NCBI RefSeq assembly: GCF_030705605.1
Contig: NZ_JAPCKK010000016.1
Span: forward strand, 744,001-808,000
Reading direction: 5' to 3'
DNA length: 64,000 bases
DNA from: Paenibacillus zeirhizosphaerae
GTDB taxonomy: Bacteria > Bacillota > Bacilli > Paenibacillales > Paenibacillaceae
Part shown: positions 16,710 to 25,586 of the stretch, in pieces
Layout: each line of letters begins with the position of its first letter
Position numbering within the stretch: position 1 is the stretch's first letter
The notes under the pieces: generated by a model
The model's input: only the letters and a program-made list of their open reading frames with translations
What the model was told of the DNA's origin: nothing
The model's database searches: none
Program-made: the position numbers and the translations under genes

Positions 16710-16746
16710 GAAGGGTGCCCTGAGCCAATGGCTTGAGGCACCCTTC
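16710..16746. terminator. Terminator between yugP and the LysR gene
   Basis: A 17-bp stem (GAAGGGTGCC.../...GGCACCCTTC), three-base loop and two mismatches; weak T run on both sides, between convergent genes. Confidence 0.65.
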
Positions 16747-16768
16747 ATCGTGTTGCATCGTCTGCATC

Positions 16769-17692
16769 CTAAGTATCTTGCTCTTGTGTTGCACTATTAT
16801 TATACTTCAGCCCAAAATAATTCAGCAAAAAAGTTCGGAATGATTGCGCAACTAAAGGAAGCTTGCCGTCTGTCCGGTGAATCAGCCCGATGGTGCGGGT
16901 CACTTTCGGCTCCGATATTTTCACTCTGGCAGGCTGAAGGCGGTTCGTCTGAAAGAGCGCCATTTCGGGAAGTAAACTTACTCCCATACCGGCCGCGACC
17001 AGACCGCGGATCGTATCGGTCTCCTCCCCTTCAAAAGAGACATGCGGCGTAAAACCTGCCTGGATGCACGCCTCCCACACGATAGGCCGTAGTGAGTAAC
17101 CGCTTCCGAATAATATAAACTTCTCATCCTTCAACTGCTCCAGCCGGATGCTCTCTTCCCCTGCTAGCGGATGATTCGGGGGCAATATGGCATCAAGCTC
17201 CTCCGTCAGCACAATATCGCCGCCTATTTGTTCATGGCTGTGCGGAAAGGGCGATACAAACGCCAGATCGATCTCGCCTGACAACACATCCCGAATCAAT
17301 GTGGGGTACATCCCCTGCTTAAATCGGAATTTTACATTAGGATAACGGTTTCGAAACTCTGCCACGACTGAGGGAATCAGATGAATACCCAAACTGTGTG
17401 GAAATCCGATTCGAATTTCGCCATTTTCGGGATCCAGAAACTCATGAACCTCCACCACCGCACGTTCAAGATCCTTCATGATGCCCTCCACCCGCTTGCA
17501 GAAGAGCTGCCCGACAGGAGTGAGTTGTAAATTCCTGCCTTTTTGCATAAACAAATGCACGCCCAGCTCCTCTTCCAACTGATGAATCTGCCTGCTTACT
17601 GCAGACTGCGCAACATGAAGCTCTTCTGCTGCTTGCGTTACGTGTTCTTTCTGGGCTACCTTCACAAAATACTGCAACTGTCTTAGTTCCAC
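16769..17692 (-). CDS. LysR-family regulator, GltC-like
   Basis: A 307-residue LysR regulator: winged helix at residues 1-60 (HVAQSAVSRQIHQLEEELG) and an effector domain with GEIRIGFPHSLG and GLVAAGMGVSLLPE. Similarity to Bacillus GltC is clear along the length, for example the MELRQL start and FEGEETDTIRGLV. GltC controls gltAB, which is absent here, so the target is unknown. GTG start at 17692 with a distant GGAG. Confidence 0.85.
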   Translation of the reverse strand: MELRQLQYFVKVAQKEHVTQAAEELHVAQSAVSRQIHQLEEELGVHLFMQKGRNLQLTPVGQLFCKRVEGIMKDLERAVVEVHEFLDPENGEIRIGFPHSLGIHLIPSVVAEFRNRYPNVKFRFKQGMYPTLIRDVLSGEIDLAFVSPFPHSHEQIGGDIVLTEELDAILPPNHPLAGEESIRLEQLKDEKFILFGSGYSLRPIVWEACIQAGFTPHVSFEGEETDTIRGLVAAGMGVSLLPEMALFQTNRLQPARVKISEPKVTRTIGLIHRTDGKLPLVAQSFRTFLLNYFGLKYNNSATQEQDT

Positions 17693-17736
17693 TTCGCTTT
17701 ATCGCTCCATTCTATTTACCTTCTACGGTATGCTCA

Positions 17737-18357
17737 TCAGGCCCGGGTTCGACGCTTGAACAAGCGGATCATGACTCCATAAATAAAGAATCCGCTGATC
17801 AAGCCTCCGAAGTGCGCCATCCAGTTGATGTTAGCCATGGCTACCGAGAAGAGAACACCTATGATCAGCAGGGAATACAACGTTTTTCTGGACGCCTCAT
17901 CCATAAGATGACGCTGGAACAAGGCAATGTATAAAAACGCTCCGTATACTCCATATATAGCACCGGAAGCGCCTACCGAAATGGTGATTTGCCCAATCGA
18001 TGTATAATAGGCATCAGACAGGATGTTCCCCACAATACCTGCGCCCAAATACAAAACAAGATAGCGTACGGAGCCGAGAAGCCTTTCCAGGGGCGGCGCG
18101 AACACCAGAATGGCAAACGAGTTAAATAGCAGGTGACTGAAGCCCCCATGCAGAAAAATAGCAGCCCCATAGCGCCAGTACTGTGTACTATAGTCCTGCC
18201 AATTCACCTGAGCCCCGAATTCAATCAGCGTCTCATTGGTAAATCCCCCGTTCAGCAGCACCAGCCCCGCCATAATCAGATTGGCAAGCAAAATGAGGCA
18301 AGTAACGGGATAATAACGAATATAATTCTTCCAGCTTTCATAGCGCAAAAAAATCAA
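17737..18357 (-). CDS. Rhomboid intramembrane serine protease
   Basis: A 206-residue six-helix rhomboid. FLHGGFSHLLFN gives the oxyanion His/Asn region, GASGAIYG the nucleophile Ser131, and WMAHFGGLISGF the catalytic His182. It cleaves membrane protein substrates within the bilayer. TTG start with GAGGGG seven bases upstream. The C-terminus is basic (RLFKRRTRA). Divergent from tpx. Confidence 0.93.
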   Translation of the reverse strand: MIFLRYESWKNYIRYYPVTCLILLANLIMAGLVLLNGGFTNETLIEFGAQVNWQDYSTQYWRYGAAIFLHGGFSHLLFNSFAILVFAPPLERLLGSVRYLVLYLGAGIVGNILSDAYYTSIGQITISVGASGAIYGVYGAFLYIALFQRHLMDEASRKTLYSLLIIGVLFSVAMANINWMAHFGGLISGFFIYGVMIRLFKRRTRA

Positions 18358-18490
18358 TATGAGGCCCCTCTCTTTAATGCCGTTTTCTCACAAGTGGACA
18401 TCGTCTTTGTACTTCGATAGACGTTTTTCATATAGAAGATTATAATTGATTTTGGCACCAATAACCAATGTTATAAGGAGGAAATACAAT

Positions 18491-19009
18491 ATGACCCAGG
18501 AACGTACTGGCGTTGCTACCTTCAAAGGAAATCCAATCACACTCATTGGCCCCGAATTGAAGGCGGGCGACAAAGCCCCAGATTTTATACTGAACAAAGA
18601 TCTGCTGGAGGAAACTTCATTGAAGGACTTTGCCGGCAAAATCAAGCTGATCAGCGTAGTCCCTTCTCTGGATACAAGAGTTTGCGATGCGCAGACCCGA
18701 CGTTTTAACGAGGAAGCAGCAGGCCTGGGAGACCAAGTTGCCGTGCTGACCATCAGTGTGGATCTGCCGTTCGCCCAAGCGCGCTGGTGTGGAGCCGCCG
18801 GAATCGACCGTGTCATCACCTTGTCCGATTATAAATATCACTCCTTCGGCGAAGCTTACGGCGTATTCATTAAGGAGCTTCACCTGGACATGCGTTCCAT
18901 CTTTGTCATTGATGCCGACGACAATCTTGCTTACGTGGAATATTTGGGCGAAATGGCCGACCATCCTGATTACGAGAAGGCACTTGAAGCCGTAAAGAAG
19001 CTTATTTGA
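18491..19009 (+). CDS. tpx: Thiol peroxidase
   Basis: A 172-residue atypical 2-Cys peroxiredoxin that reduces lipid and hydrogen peroxides using thioredoxin. The peroxidatic Cys65 lies in VPSLDTRVCD and the resolving Cys100 in ARWCGAAG, spacing normal for Tpx. Strong site AAGGAGG eight bases before the ATG; an upstream in-frame ATG at 18446 is not needed. Single gene with its own terminator. Confidence 0.96.
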   Translation: MTQERTGVATFKGNPITLIGPELKAGDKAPDFILNKDLLEETSLKDFAGKIKLISVVPSLDTRVCDAQTRRFNEEAAGLGDQVAVLTISVDLPFAQARWCGAAGIDRVITLSDYKYHSFGEAYGVFIKELHLDMRSIFVIDADDNLAYVEYLGEMADHPDYEKALEAVKKLI

Positions 19010-19030
19010 TCAACAGCCCCTCAAAATAAA

Positions 19031-19064
19031 ATAAGCGAGGAAGGTCTGTCCTTCTCTCGCTTAT
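19031..19064. terminator. Bidirectional terminator
   Basis: ATAAGCGAGGAAGG-tctgt-CCTTCTCTCGCTTAT, with one mismatch, between convergent tpx and the DUF1499 gene. Confidence 0.8.
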
Positions 19065-19091
19065 CAACTTTATATTGATATGCTTCGCTCA

Positions 19092-19484
19092 TTACTCGCG
19101 CATTCTGTAGGCACCGATTTTTTTATCCAGCACGCTGTACAACTGCAAGATGATACGGTAATTCGCCCCCAGATCACCCATGGAGCCCCGTGAGGCGGAG
19201 TAAATATCGATCGCGCTGCGCACCGGGGAGACCGAAAGAACAGAGACGGTAATATCGATGGTGCGACCAAAGGCCGTACGTTTCTCCAACGTAATTTCCC
19301 CTACCGAGGATACCTCATGCAGCACCTTGAATCCGGGTATTTTTTTTAAGGTCGATGAGACTTCTTCCCACGCCTTGTCCCTCGATAAATTATAGTATCG
19401 TGTTTTGAGCAGAGGATCCTTCACTTTGTCACCCGTTCCTTCGTGACTGCGGATAATCCCTACAAGCGTCCTTTTCAACGACAA
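19092..19484 (-). CDS. DUF1499 family protein
   Basis: About 130 residues with the DUF1499 pattern: TRYYNLSRDKAWEEV, a central beta-rich part, and IDIYSASRGSMGDLGANYR near the C-terminus, the family's best-conserved stretch. Function unknown. I chose the TTG at 19484 because GGAGG lies seven bases upstream; the frame stays open upstream to 19559, but that extension looks non-coding. Confidence 0.8.
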   Translation of the reverse strand: MSLKRTLVGIIRSHEGTGDKVKDPLLKTRYYNLSRDKAWEEVSSTLKKIPGFKVLHEVSSVGEITLEKRTAFGRTIDITVSVLSVSPVRSAIDIYSASRGSMGDLGANYRIILQLYSVLDKKIGAYRMRE

Positions 19485-19645
19485 CACATTTCCTCCTTCA
19501 CCCTCACCGTGCCCCTGCGGTATTCTCTGCCGATACGTAAAGCACTCATTTGATTGCAAACGCTTTAAAACATACTGAACTTACGAACCCTTCTCTTAGG
19601 CAGACGGTATTTTCCATTCCATATTAACAGTTTATCATTGTTACA

Positions 19646-19688
19646 TAACAAAAAACACCCCTGTTTCTTCGTAAAAGAAAAGAGGTGT
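19646..19688 (-). terminator. Terminator of the 6S-like RNA
   Basis: Stem AACACC...GGTGTT with an inner A/G-rich arm, then TTTTTT on the minus strand. Confidence 0.7.
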
Positions 19689-19699
19689 TCTCGTTTAAC

Positions 19700-19898
19700 A
19701 AATTGTACCCGCCGATGCCGTCCGACCATAGTGTCTTCTGAACCTGCTTCAGCAGGTGGGTGATCGCAGGAATAGCATTTGAAGTCCCCATGTCAAAAGT
19801 GACAGGGCTTTTCAGCCGCTTCCCATGTAGATCTCCCTAGACAATGTCATTGGTTCAAAACAACGAATGGTCGTAACGTACACAGCAGGAGGTGTTAC
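19700..19898 (-). ncRNA. ssrS: Probable 6S RNA
   Basis: A gene-free stretch with its own strong promoter and terminator and no coding frame. The minus-strand transcript would form a long rod: a closing stem CGACCAT/ATGGTCG brings ends about 145 bases apart together, and a central arm ends in CCCTGTCA-CTTT-TGACATGGG. Segments such as GTTTTGAACCAATGACATTG and GATCACCCACCTGC with CAGGTTCAGAAGACAC are what I recall from Firmicute 6S RNAs, which bind and mimic open promoters on RNA polymerase. A covariance-model search (Rfam RF00013) would settle it. Ends are approximate. Confidence 0.7.
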
Positions 19899-19903
19899 TA
19901 CGT

Positions 19904-19932
19904 ATTATAGACGTTTCAACTTAAAAAGTAAA
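19904..19932 (-). promoter_or_regulatory. Promoter of the 6S-like RNA
   Basis: TTTACT - 17 bases - TATAAT on the minus strand; start expected at 19896-19898. Confidence 0.7.
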
Positions 19933-19949
19933 TATTGACGATTTATGTT

Positions 19950-20711
19950 TTATTTCTTCGTTTCCTCTACCGCCGTTTCTTCCCCTTCCGACTCCCCGTT
20001 GATCTTCTGCTTCTCCAACTGCTCCTGCATTTTCATAAAGGTTCCGTAGAAATTAAAGAAAGCAAACCATGCGATCAGGCAGGGGACAAAGAAAATAAAC
20101 AGCACAGGATAACGAATTCCTATATATACAAGGACAGCACTGCCGAGCAGTGTAGAAAATACGCGGAATGGTCTGATCAAAGTCAGCAGGATCGCGTTTT
20201 TAATAATTTGCCCGATGGTCATGTGATAATGCGCCACCATAGAGAAAAAGTTAAACATCGACACAAATAGGATAATCAGCAAGATCAGCATAATTACACC
20301 GATCATCTGCAGATTCGGAAACTGTGTCATATACACGGTATAGTCCACATACATAACAACTGTCAGCAGGGTGTAAAACAGCCCCCCCACCAGGCTTTGC
20401 TTATAATTCTGTTTATATCCCGAGAAAAAGGTGCGGAATACCGGTATATCGCTATCCCCCATCACCCATTTTCGCACTACGGTGAACATGGCAGCCGTTG
20501 CCGGAAATAAAGTAAGCGGTGCCACGATCGCCATCGCCCAGTTCATCTGCAAGGACTCATTGGTCAATTGCTGGCTCATGACGATCAGCTTCATGACGAT
20601 AAAGAACAGAAAAGGCGATGAGCAAAGCGCCCACAGCAGGTTGGTGGCAGCAAATCGTGTGATCCATTCCGTCAGACGATAAATGCCGCCCATTGCTCCC
20701 TTGAATTCCAA
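19950..20711 (-). CDS. DUF624 (YesL-like) membrane protein
   Basis: A 253-residue protein with five or six membrane helices and the DUF624 features: N-terminal GGIYRLTEWITRFAATNLLW and the central FFSGYKQNYKQSL. The family often accompanies carbohydrate ABC transporters in Paenibacillus; none is nearby. The C-terminal 30 residues are charged. TTG at 20711 follows GAGGGGGAG by six bases, better than the upstream TTG at 20738. Lies just upstream of the 6S-like RNA promoter. Confidence 0.82.
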   Translation of the reverse strand: MEFKGAMGGIYRLTEWITRFAATNLLWALCSSPFLFFIVMKLIVMSQQLTNESLQMNWAMAIVAPLTLFPATAAMFTVVRKWVMGDSDIPVFRTFFSGYKQNYKQSLVGGLFYTLLTVVMYVDYTVYMTQFPNLQMIGVIMLILLIILFVSMFNFFSMVAHYHMTIGQIIKNAILLTLIRPFRVFSTLLGSAVLVYIGIRYPVLFIFFVPCLIAWFAFFNFYGTFMKMQEQLEKQKINGESEGEETAVEETKK

Positions 20712-20846
20712 TTTAGTCTCCCCCTCAGCGGTTACCAATCTCTTTCAGCTATTATTTATACTATAACTTAATTGGCCCCTTTTCCGCCAGCGTAATCAAG
20801 AACTGAGGCTGTTTTGCATGATGTCCGTATTAGCCTAGGTTGTCCA

Positions 20847-20890
20847 GACAGCAAAAAGCCAGAGTGGGAACACTCCGGCTTTTTGCTGTC
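20847..20890. terminator. Terminator downstream of cshA
   Basis: A 20-bp stem GACAGCAAAAAGCC.../...GGCTTTTTGCTGTC with a GGAA loop and one mismatch. Confidence 0.8.
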
Positions 20891-20922
20891 TTATTTACTG
20901 TCTAACTGCTCTCGGCTTGAAT

Positions 20923-22497
20923 TTAGGATTCGAATGAATCTTCGCTTCTAGGTGCACGGCGTGTATCTGTGCTTCCACTTGGACGCGGTTTGCGGTCCCC
21001 GCGGTTATCACGATTATACCCGCCGCCTCCCCCGCTGCGATTGCTGTCACGGTTATAGCCGCCTCTTCCGGCGCCGCCGCTGCTGCTGCGGTTGTCGCGG
21101 TTATAGCCGCCACGGCCACTGCCAAAGTTGGAAGGCTTACGCCCGCCTGAACGGATATCCGGCTTACGGCGCTTCGCACGAATCGGATCCTCAGGTGTCA
21201 GCTCGATGGTCGTTTCACGCTTCTCGCCAGTCAGGAGCTTCATAGCGGCTGAAAGCAACTGCACAGAGTCATACTGCTCAAGCATTTGAATGGCAAGTCC
21301 TTTGTATTCGTTCAGTTCGCCATTCTCCACAACTTCAAGCAGGCGTTCTGCAGTGATGCGCTGCTTGCCTTCAATCGCTTCCGCCAAAGTAGGCAATGGT
21401 TTGCGTGGAATACGATGACGCGTTACACGCTCGATAAAATGAAGATGATCGATTTCACGCGGAGTTACGAAAGACCATGCTGCACCTTCCTTGCCTGCTC
21501 GTCCGGTACGACCAATCCGGTGCACATAGCTTTCAGGATCCTGCGGAAGATCGAAGTTCACGACATGAGTCACACCGGATACGTCGAGACCGCGTGCGGC
21601 CACATCCGTCGCAACCAAAACATCAATGCTGCCGTCGCGGAATTTGCGCATAACTGTATCACGCTGGTTCTGCGACAGGTCACCATGCAGTCCGTCAGCG
21701 GAATAACCACGTTTTTGCAGCGCTTCAGCCAACTCATCAACACGGCGCTTGGTACGGCCGAATACGATAGCCAGTTCAGGGGATTCCATGTCCAGCAAAC
21801 GGCTCAAGGCTTCAAACTTTTGACGCTCAGGAACCTCAATATAGGCTTGGTCAATCAATGGAGCGCTGACTTGTTTTGGAATAACAGATACATGCTCTGG
21901 ATTTTTAAGAAACTGCTGTGCCAATTTTTGAATGTTCGTTGGCATGGTAGCCGAGAAAAGCATCGTTTGGCGTTCATCTGGAACCTGCTTGAGGATGGCT
22001 TGAATGTCCTCCATGAAGCCCATATCCAGCATTTCATCCGCTTCGTCCAATACAACAGTATTTACGTCTTCCAGCTTGATGGTTTTGCGGTTGATATGGT
22101 CAAGCAAACGTCCTGGTGTACCGATAATAATTTGGGGTTTCTTCTTAAGGGCACGGATCTGGCGCACAATATCTTGTCCACCATAAATAGGCAGTGTGCG
22201 CAGACCTTTGAAGCGGGAGAGTTTTTCTATTTCTTCGGCCACCTGAATTGCAAGCTCGCGTGTAGGTGCCATAATGAGGGCTCTGATTTTTTCGTCTGTT
22301 TTGGAGATTTTGCTGATCAGCGGAATACCAAATGCTGCAGTCTTACCTGTACCGGTCTGCGCTTGGCCAATCATGTCGCTGCCTGTCAGTGCGATCGGGA
22401 TCGATTTAGCCTGAATTGGAGTTGCTTCTTCAAATCCAAGCTCCGTAATAGCCTGAATTACCTTGGGTTCTAAATTAAATTCTGCAAATGTCGTCAA
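20923..22497 (-). CDS. cshA: DEAD-box RNA helicase CshA
   Basis: A 524-residue ATP-dependent RNA helicase of the degradosome/cold-adaptation type. Motifs are in order: Q motif ([11 protein letters not shown]...TPIQ), [31 protein letters not shown], then ARGLDV and [10 protein letters not shown] in the second RecA domain. The C-terminal ~80 residues hold RGG/YNRD repeats ([16 protein letters not shown]), a basic RNA-binding tail. TTG start with AAGGAG eleven bases upstream. A leader of about 260 bases precedes it. Confidence 0.95.
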   Translation of the reverse strand: MTTFAEFNLEPKVIQAITELGFEEATPIQAKSIPIALTGSDMIGQAQTGTGKTAAFGIPLISKISKTDEKIRALIMAPTRELAIQVAEEIEKLSRFKGLRTLPIYGGQDIVRQIRALKKKPQIIIGTPGRLLDHINRKTIKLEDVNTVVLDEADEMLDMGFMEDIQAILKQVPDERQTMLFSATMPTNIQKLAQQFLKNPEHVSVIPKQVSAPLIDQAYIEVPERQKFEALSRLLDMESPELAIVFGRTKRRVDELAEALQKRGYSADGLHGDLSQNQRDTVMRKFRDGSIDVLVATDVAARGLDVSGVTHVVNFDLPQDPESYVHRIGRTGRAGKEGAAWSFVTPREIDHLHFIERVTRHRIPRKPLPTLAEAIEGKQRITAERLLEVVENGELNEYKGLAIQMLEQYDSVQLLSAAMKLLTGEKRETTIELTPEDPIRAKRRKPDIRSGGRKPSNFGSGRGGYNRDNRSSSGGAGRGGYNRDSNRSGGGGGYNRDNRGDRKPRPSGSTDTRRAPRSEDSFES

Positions 22498-22834
22498 ATT
22501 TATTCATACTCCTTCTTATAACGGATGTAGTGGACAATCCGCGGTCTTGTCTGTATTCTTAAGTAGCAGTATTATGGTATAGGCTTCCCCTGATTCAGCG
22601 GCAACTTGCAGCTCATTTTCATCCGTCCGCCCCATGTATTTCCGCGTCACAAGGGAATGACCTTATCACATGAATCGAAAAATACGGCTTAGAGCCAGTA
22701 AAGCATTTCAAATTTAAAGCGATCAGTTTGGAAATAGCTCCCTACTCAAGAATATCCACATCGCATTATAGCACAAAACAAATCAACTTTACCAGCAAGC
22801 AGGTCTACATATCTTTAAATGAGGTGAACTCACC
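22498..22834 (-). other. Gene-free stretch: long cshA leader and promoter
   Basis: On the minus strand an extended -10 (TGC-TATAAT, 22765-22773) predicts a start near 22758 and a 5' leader of about 260 bases before cshA. No convincing coding frame lies in it. The last part (22800-22834) holds the GAGGTGA ribosome site of the divergent yitT-like gene. Confidence 0.5.
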
Positions 22835-23656
22835 GTGCCTAAATTGGCCTGGAACAGTTTTGTTATCATTCTTGGAGCCGCTGCCATCGCTAGCGGTTTT
22901 AATTTGTTTTTGATTCCACATCACCTGCTAAGCGGGGGTGTCTCCGGCTTGTCGATGCTTGTCGGCTATTTTACGAACGTTGATATCAGCGTCATGTATT
23001 TTGTGTTCAACATTCCCATCCTGCTGGCAGGTTTATTCATCCTGGGCAGAAGATTCATCGGATTAAGCATACTGTCCGTTGTCGTCACAACCTGGCTCAT
23101 CGCCGCCATTCCTGTTGAGGCTATCGTATCAGACGCTCTGCTTGCCTCCGTCTTCGGAGGGGTACTTGTCGGTATCGGAGCAGGCATCTCGTTTCATGTC
23201 GGAGGCTCCTCGGGCGGTTTCGATATCCTTGGCTCGATTGTAACCCGTTACCGTGATTTCCCTGTAGGTACCGTCCTTGTCGGATTGAATGGACTGGTCA
23301 TTCTGGCGGCAGGCTATTTAAGTGATGATTGGAATACGGCCCTTGCCTCGATGGTATCCATCTATATCGGCGGCAAAGTCGTCGATGTCATTCATGTGAG
23401 TCATACCAAAGTCACGTTATTTATTATTACCGATCGGACTGAAGAAATGCTGTCCCGCTTGCTCGCACTTCCCCGCGGGGTAAGTAAAATCAGAATTGAA
23501 GGCGCCTTTTCCCATAAAGAGAAGGATATGCTGATGACGGTCACAACCAGATATGAGCTCGCTGAGTTGAAAAGGATCATCAAGGAATCCGATCCTGCAG
23601 CGTTCGTAAATATCGTGGAGACGGTTGGCGTGATGGGAGCTTTTCTAAGAAGATAA
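22835..23656 (+). CDS. YitT-family membrane protein (DUF161 + DUF2179)
   Basis: A 273-residue protein: five or six helices in the first ~195 residues with NLFLIPHHLLSGGVSG and GGSSGGFDILG (both typical of the YitT family), then a cytoplasmic DUF2179 ferredoxin-like domain ending EKDMLMTVTTRYELAELKRII. Transport function presumed but not shown for this family. GTG start with GAGGTGA upstream. Confidence 0.9.
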   Translation: MPKLAWNSFVIILGAAAIASGFNLFLIPHHLLSGGVSGLSMLVGYFTNVDISVMYFVFNIPILLAGLFILGRRFIGLSILSVVVTTWLIAAIPVEAIVSDALLASVFGGVLVGIGAGISFHVGGSSGGFDILGSIVTRYRDFPVGTVLVGLNGLVILAAGYLSDDWNTALASMVSIYIGGKVVDVIHVSHTKVTLFIITDRTEEMLSRLLALPRGVSKIRIEGAFSHKEKDMLMTVTTRYELAELKRIIKESDPAAFVNIVETVGVMGAFLRR

Positions 23657-23821
23657 TCAGGTGCCCGTGCACGAATGAAGCAATTTGTGTTATACTGGTA
23701 TTGCACGGTTCCACTAAGACCAGCTTTTCCAGCTTTTTCACAGGGCCTCGGCTTTTCCGATTTACGCACTGAATGATTCGTTGTGAATGATTCCGAGCAG
23801 AAACAGGAAAGGGTGATTTTT

Positions 23822-24016
23822 GTGGAAATGGAAACGGTAAGACTGTCCGATATCGTGATGAAGTGGTTTCCCGAAATGCTTCCTTTTCTTAGGGAAAATG
23901 AGCTTAATTCCCGGATTATGCTCAGAGACGGCATCGGTATTCTTGAAGCAGACGATGCCATGGAGATTATTCAGTACAGCATTTGCGAGCACCAGAGTCA
24001 TTCTTTTCTCCACTGA
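23822..24016 (+). CDS. Hypothetical protein, 64 aa
   Basis: A short soluble frame VEMETVRLSDIVMKWFPEM..., rich in Leu/Ile/Asp/Glu, predicted mostly helical. AGGGTGA lies five bases before the GTG at 23822; the longer ATG start at 23783 lacks a site. A terminator follows within 40 bases, supporting a real gene. I do not recognise the family. Confidence 0.55.
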   Translation: MEMETVRLSDIVMKWFPEMLPFLRENELNSRIMLRDGIGILEADDAMEIIQYSICEHQSHSFLH

Positions 24017-24054
24017 TTTTTGTTAAAATCTCAGCTAATATAATGCACAACATG

Positions 24055-24100
24055 CCGTTGCTCCGCCGGGTTTTTCCCCGCTGGTGCAGCGGCTTTTTTA
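24055..24100 (+). terminator. Terminator
   Basis: CCGTTGCTCCGCCGGG / CCCCGCTGGTGCAGCGG imperfect stem followed by CTTTTTTA. Confidence 0.75.
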
Positions 24101-24230
24101 TTGGGACCCGTATTTCAGCAGCCGATTCAGCCCTTTCTTACAGGTTTAATGGTTACAAACATGTCCTTTTTCGACAAAAAGCATTTAGTATAATCAGGTA
24201 GACACAGCAAGAAAGGGAGAGAATTTAGAA

Positions 24231-25415
24231 ATGAACATCGTCTGGGCAATCATGGCAATGACTTGGGGAATCCTCGGGGGAAGCGGGGATCCTGGCGATA
24301 CTGCAGGCAGCTCCACTCCAAAAGCAACTTTGGAGACGGCGATCAACAACGCAATCATCCGGTCGCATGGAGAAACTAATGCCGTAGATGCAGACCGTCC
24401 TCCAGCCAAGATTGATCCGCAGCCGGGAGCTCCGCTCGTAAAGGGGGTTTACGTGACAGCATATAGCGCTGGCGGAGAACGCATGGCCAAGTTACTCAAG
24501 CTGCTGGATGATACGGAGCTGAACTCCATGGTTATTGATATCAAGGATGACGCAGGATACATAACTTACCCGACCCCAAATGCAGAGCTGAAGAAAATGG
24601 GCAAGCCTCAGCTCTTTATCAAGGACATTTCGGCTTTGATGGCCCGGTTGAAAAAACATGACGTCTATCCTATTGCCCGCATTGTCGTGTTTAAAGATAC
24701 GGTGCTTGCCAAGAAAAACCCGGAGCTCTCCTTCCGAAATCCTGACGGCTCCGTATGGAAGAACGGCGGCGGTGACAGCTTCGTAAATCCATACAGCAAG
24801 GAAGTATGGGATTACAACATCGAAATTGCCAAAGAGGCTGCCAAATTGGGTTTTAAAGAGATCCAGTTCGATTATGTCCGTTTCCCGGAAGGCTTTGAGA
24901 AAAAGGCCAATAAGCTGAAGTACATCAAGACAGAGAAATCCCGGGCGGATGCTGTTGCCGAGTTTGTCCAGTATGCCCGCCAGCAGCTCGCTCCCCTGGG
25001 AGTTAGAGTATCAGTGGATATCTTCGGTTATGCCGCTTCCGTCCCTGCTGCGGAGGGGATTGGCCAAGATTTTGTGAAAATCTCGGAGAATGTTGATGTC
25101 ATTTCGCCGATGGTTTATCCAAGTCATTACTCAACAGGCTGGTATGGTGTAAGAGATCCTGATAAAAGTCCTTACAAGGTCATTAAAGGTTCGATGGAAG
25201 ACACACATAAGAAACTTGAATCCACAAAAGATCTGAAGCCGGTCATCCGCCCCTGGATCCAGGATTTCACAGCCAGTTGGCTCGGAGGCGGGCATTATAT
25301 CAAATATGGAAAGAAACAGGTCGAAGACCAGATCCGTGCCATGAAGGACATGGGTGTAGAAGAATATTTGCTCTGGAACGCTTCCAATCGCTACACTTCA
25401 GGCGTCAATTATTAA
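24231..25415 (+). CDS. Putative glycoside hydrolase (DUF4015)
   Basis: A 394-residue protein with a short hydrophobic start (residues 1-17), a Thr/Pro/Asp linker and a TIM-barrel-like domain from about residue 75: GVYVTAYSAGG, MVIDIKDDAGYI, ARIVVFKD, FKEIQFDYVRFPEG (likely catalytic Asp), DVISPMVYPSHY and YLLWNASN. This matches the DUF4015 'putative glycosyl hydrolase' family. Probably cell-surface; the substrate is unknown. GAAAGGGAGAG precedes the ATG and a TATAAT sits at 24189-24194. Confidence 0.85.
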   Translation: MNIVWAIMAMTWGILGGSGDPGDTAGSSTPKATLETAINNAIIRSHGETNAVDADRPPAKIDPQPGAPLVKGVYVTAYSAGGERMAKLLKLLDDTELNSMVIDIKDDAGYITYPTPNAELKKMGKPQLFIKDISALMARLKKHDVYPIARIVVFKDTVLAKKNPELSFRNPDGSVWKNGGGDSFVNPYSKEVWDYNIEIAKEAAKLGFKEIQFDYVRFPEGFEKKANKLKYIKTEKSRADAVAEFVQYARQQLAPLGVRVSVDIFGYAASVPAAEGIGQDFVKISENVDVISPMVYPSHYSTGWYGVRDPDKSPYKVIKGSMEDTHKKLESTKDLKPVIRPWIQDFTASWLGGGHYIKYGKKQVEDQIRAMKDMGVEEYLLWNASNRYTSGVNY

Positions 25416-25443
25416 ACTTACTGCCATCATCACTTCATCCCAC

Positions 25444-25470
25444 AGAGACCCGCGAATGACGCGGGTCTCT
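25444..25470 (+). terminator. Terminator of the DUF4015 gene
   Basis: AGAGACCCGCG-aatga-CGCGGGTCTCT perfect 11-bp stem, then TTGTATTTT. Confidence 0.85.
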
Positions 25471-25586
25471 TGTATTTTGCTTCATTATTTCTTTATCGGA
25501 ATAGACTGTTCAGAAGCCAGCTCATCGCTTACAATAAAGCTCTGACATCAGATGGAATATTAAATATTGATAAAGGATGCGCTGGA

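Noticed and set aside
20923..21180. Tandem DNA repeats
   Set aside because: They encode the RGG/YNRD tail of CshA and reflect protein-level repeats.
21286..22473. 395-residue open frame on the plus strand
   Set aside because: It lies wholly antisense to cshA, whose motifs are complete; its translation has no domain pattern or ribosome site.
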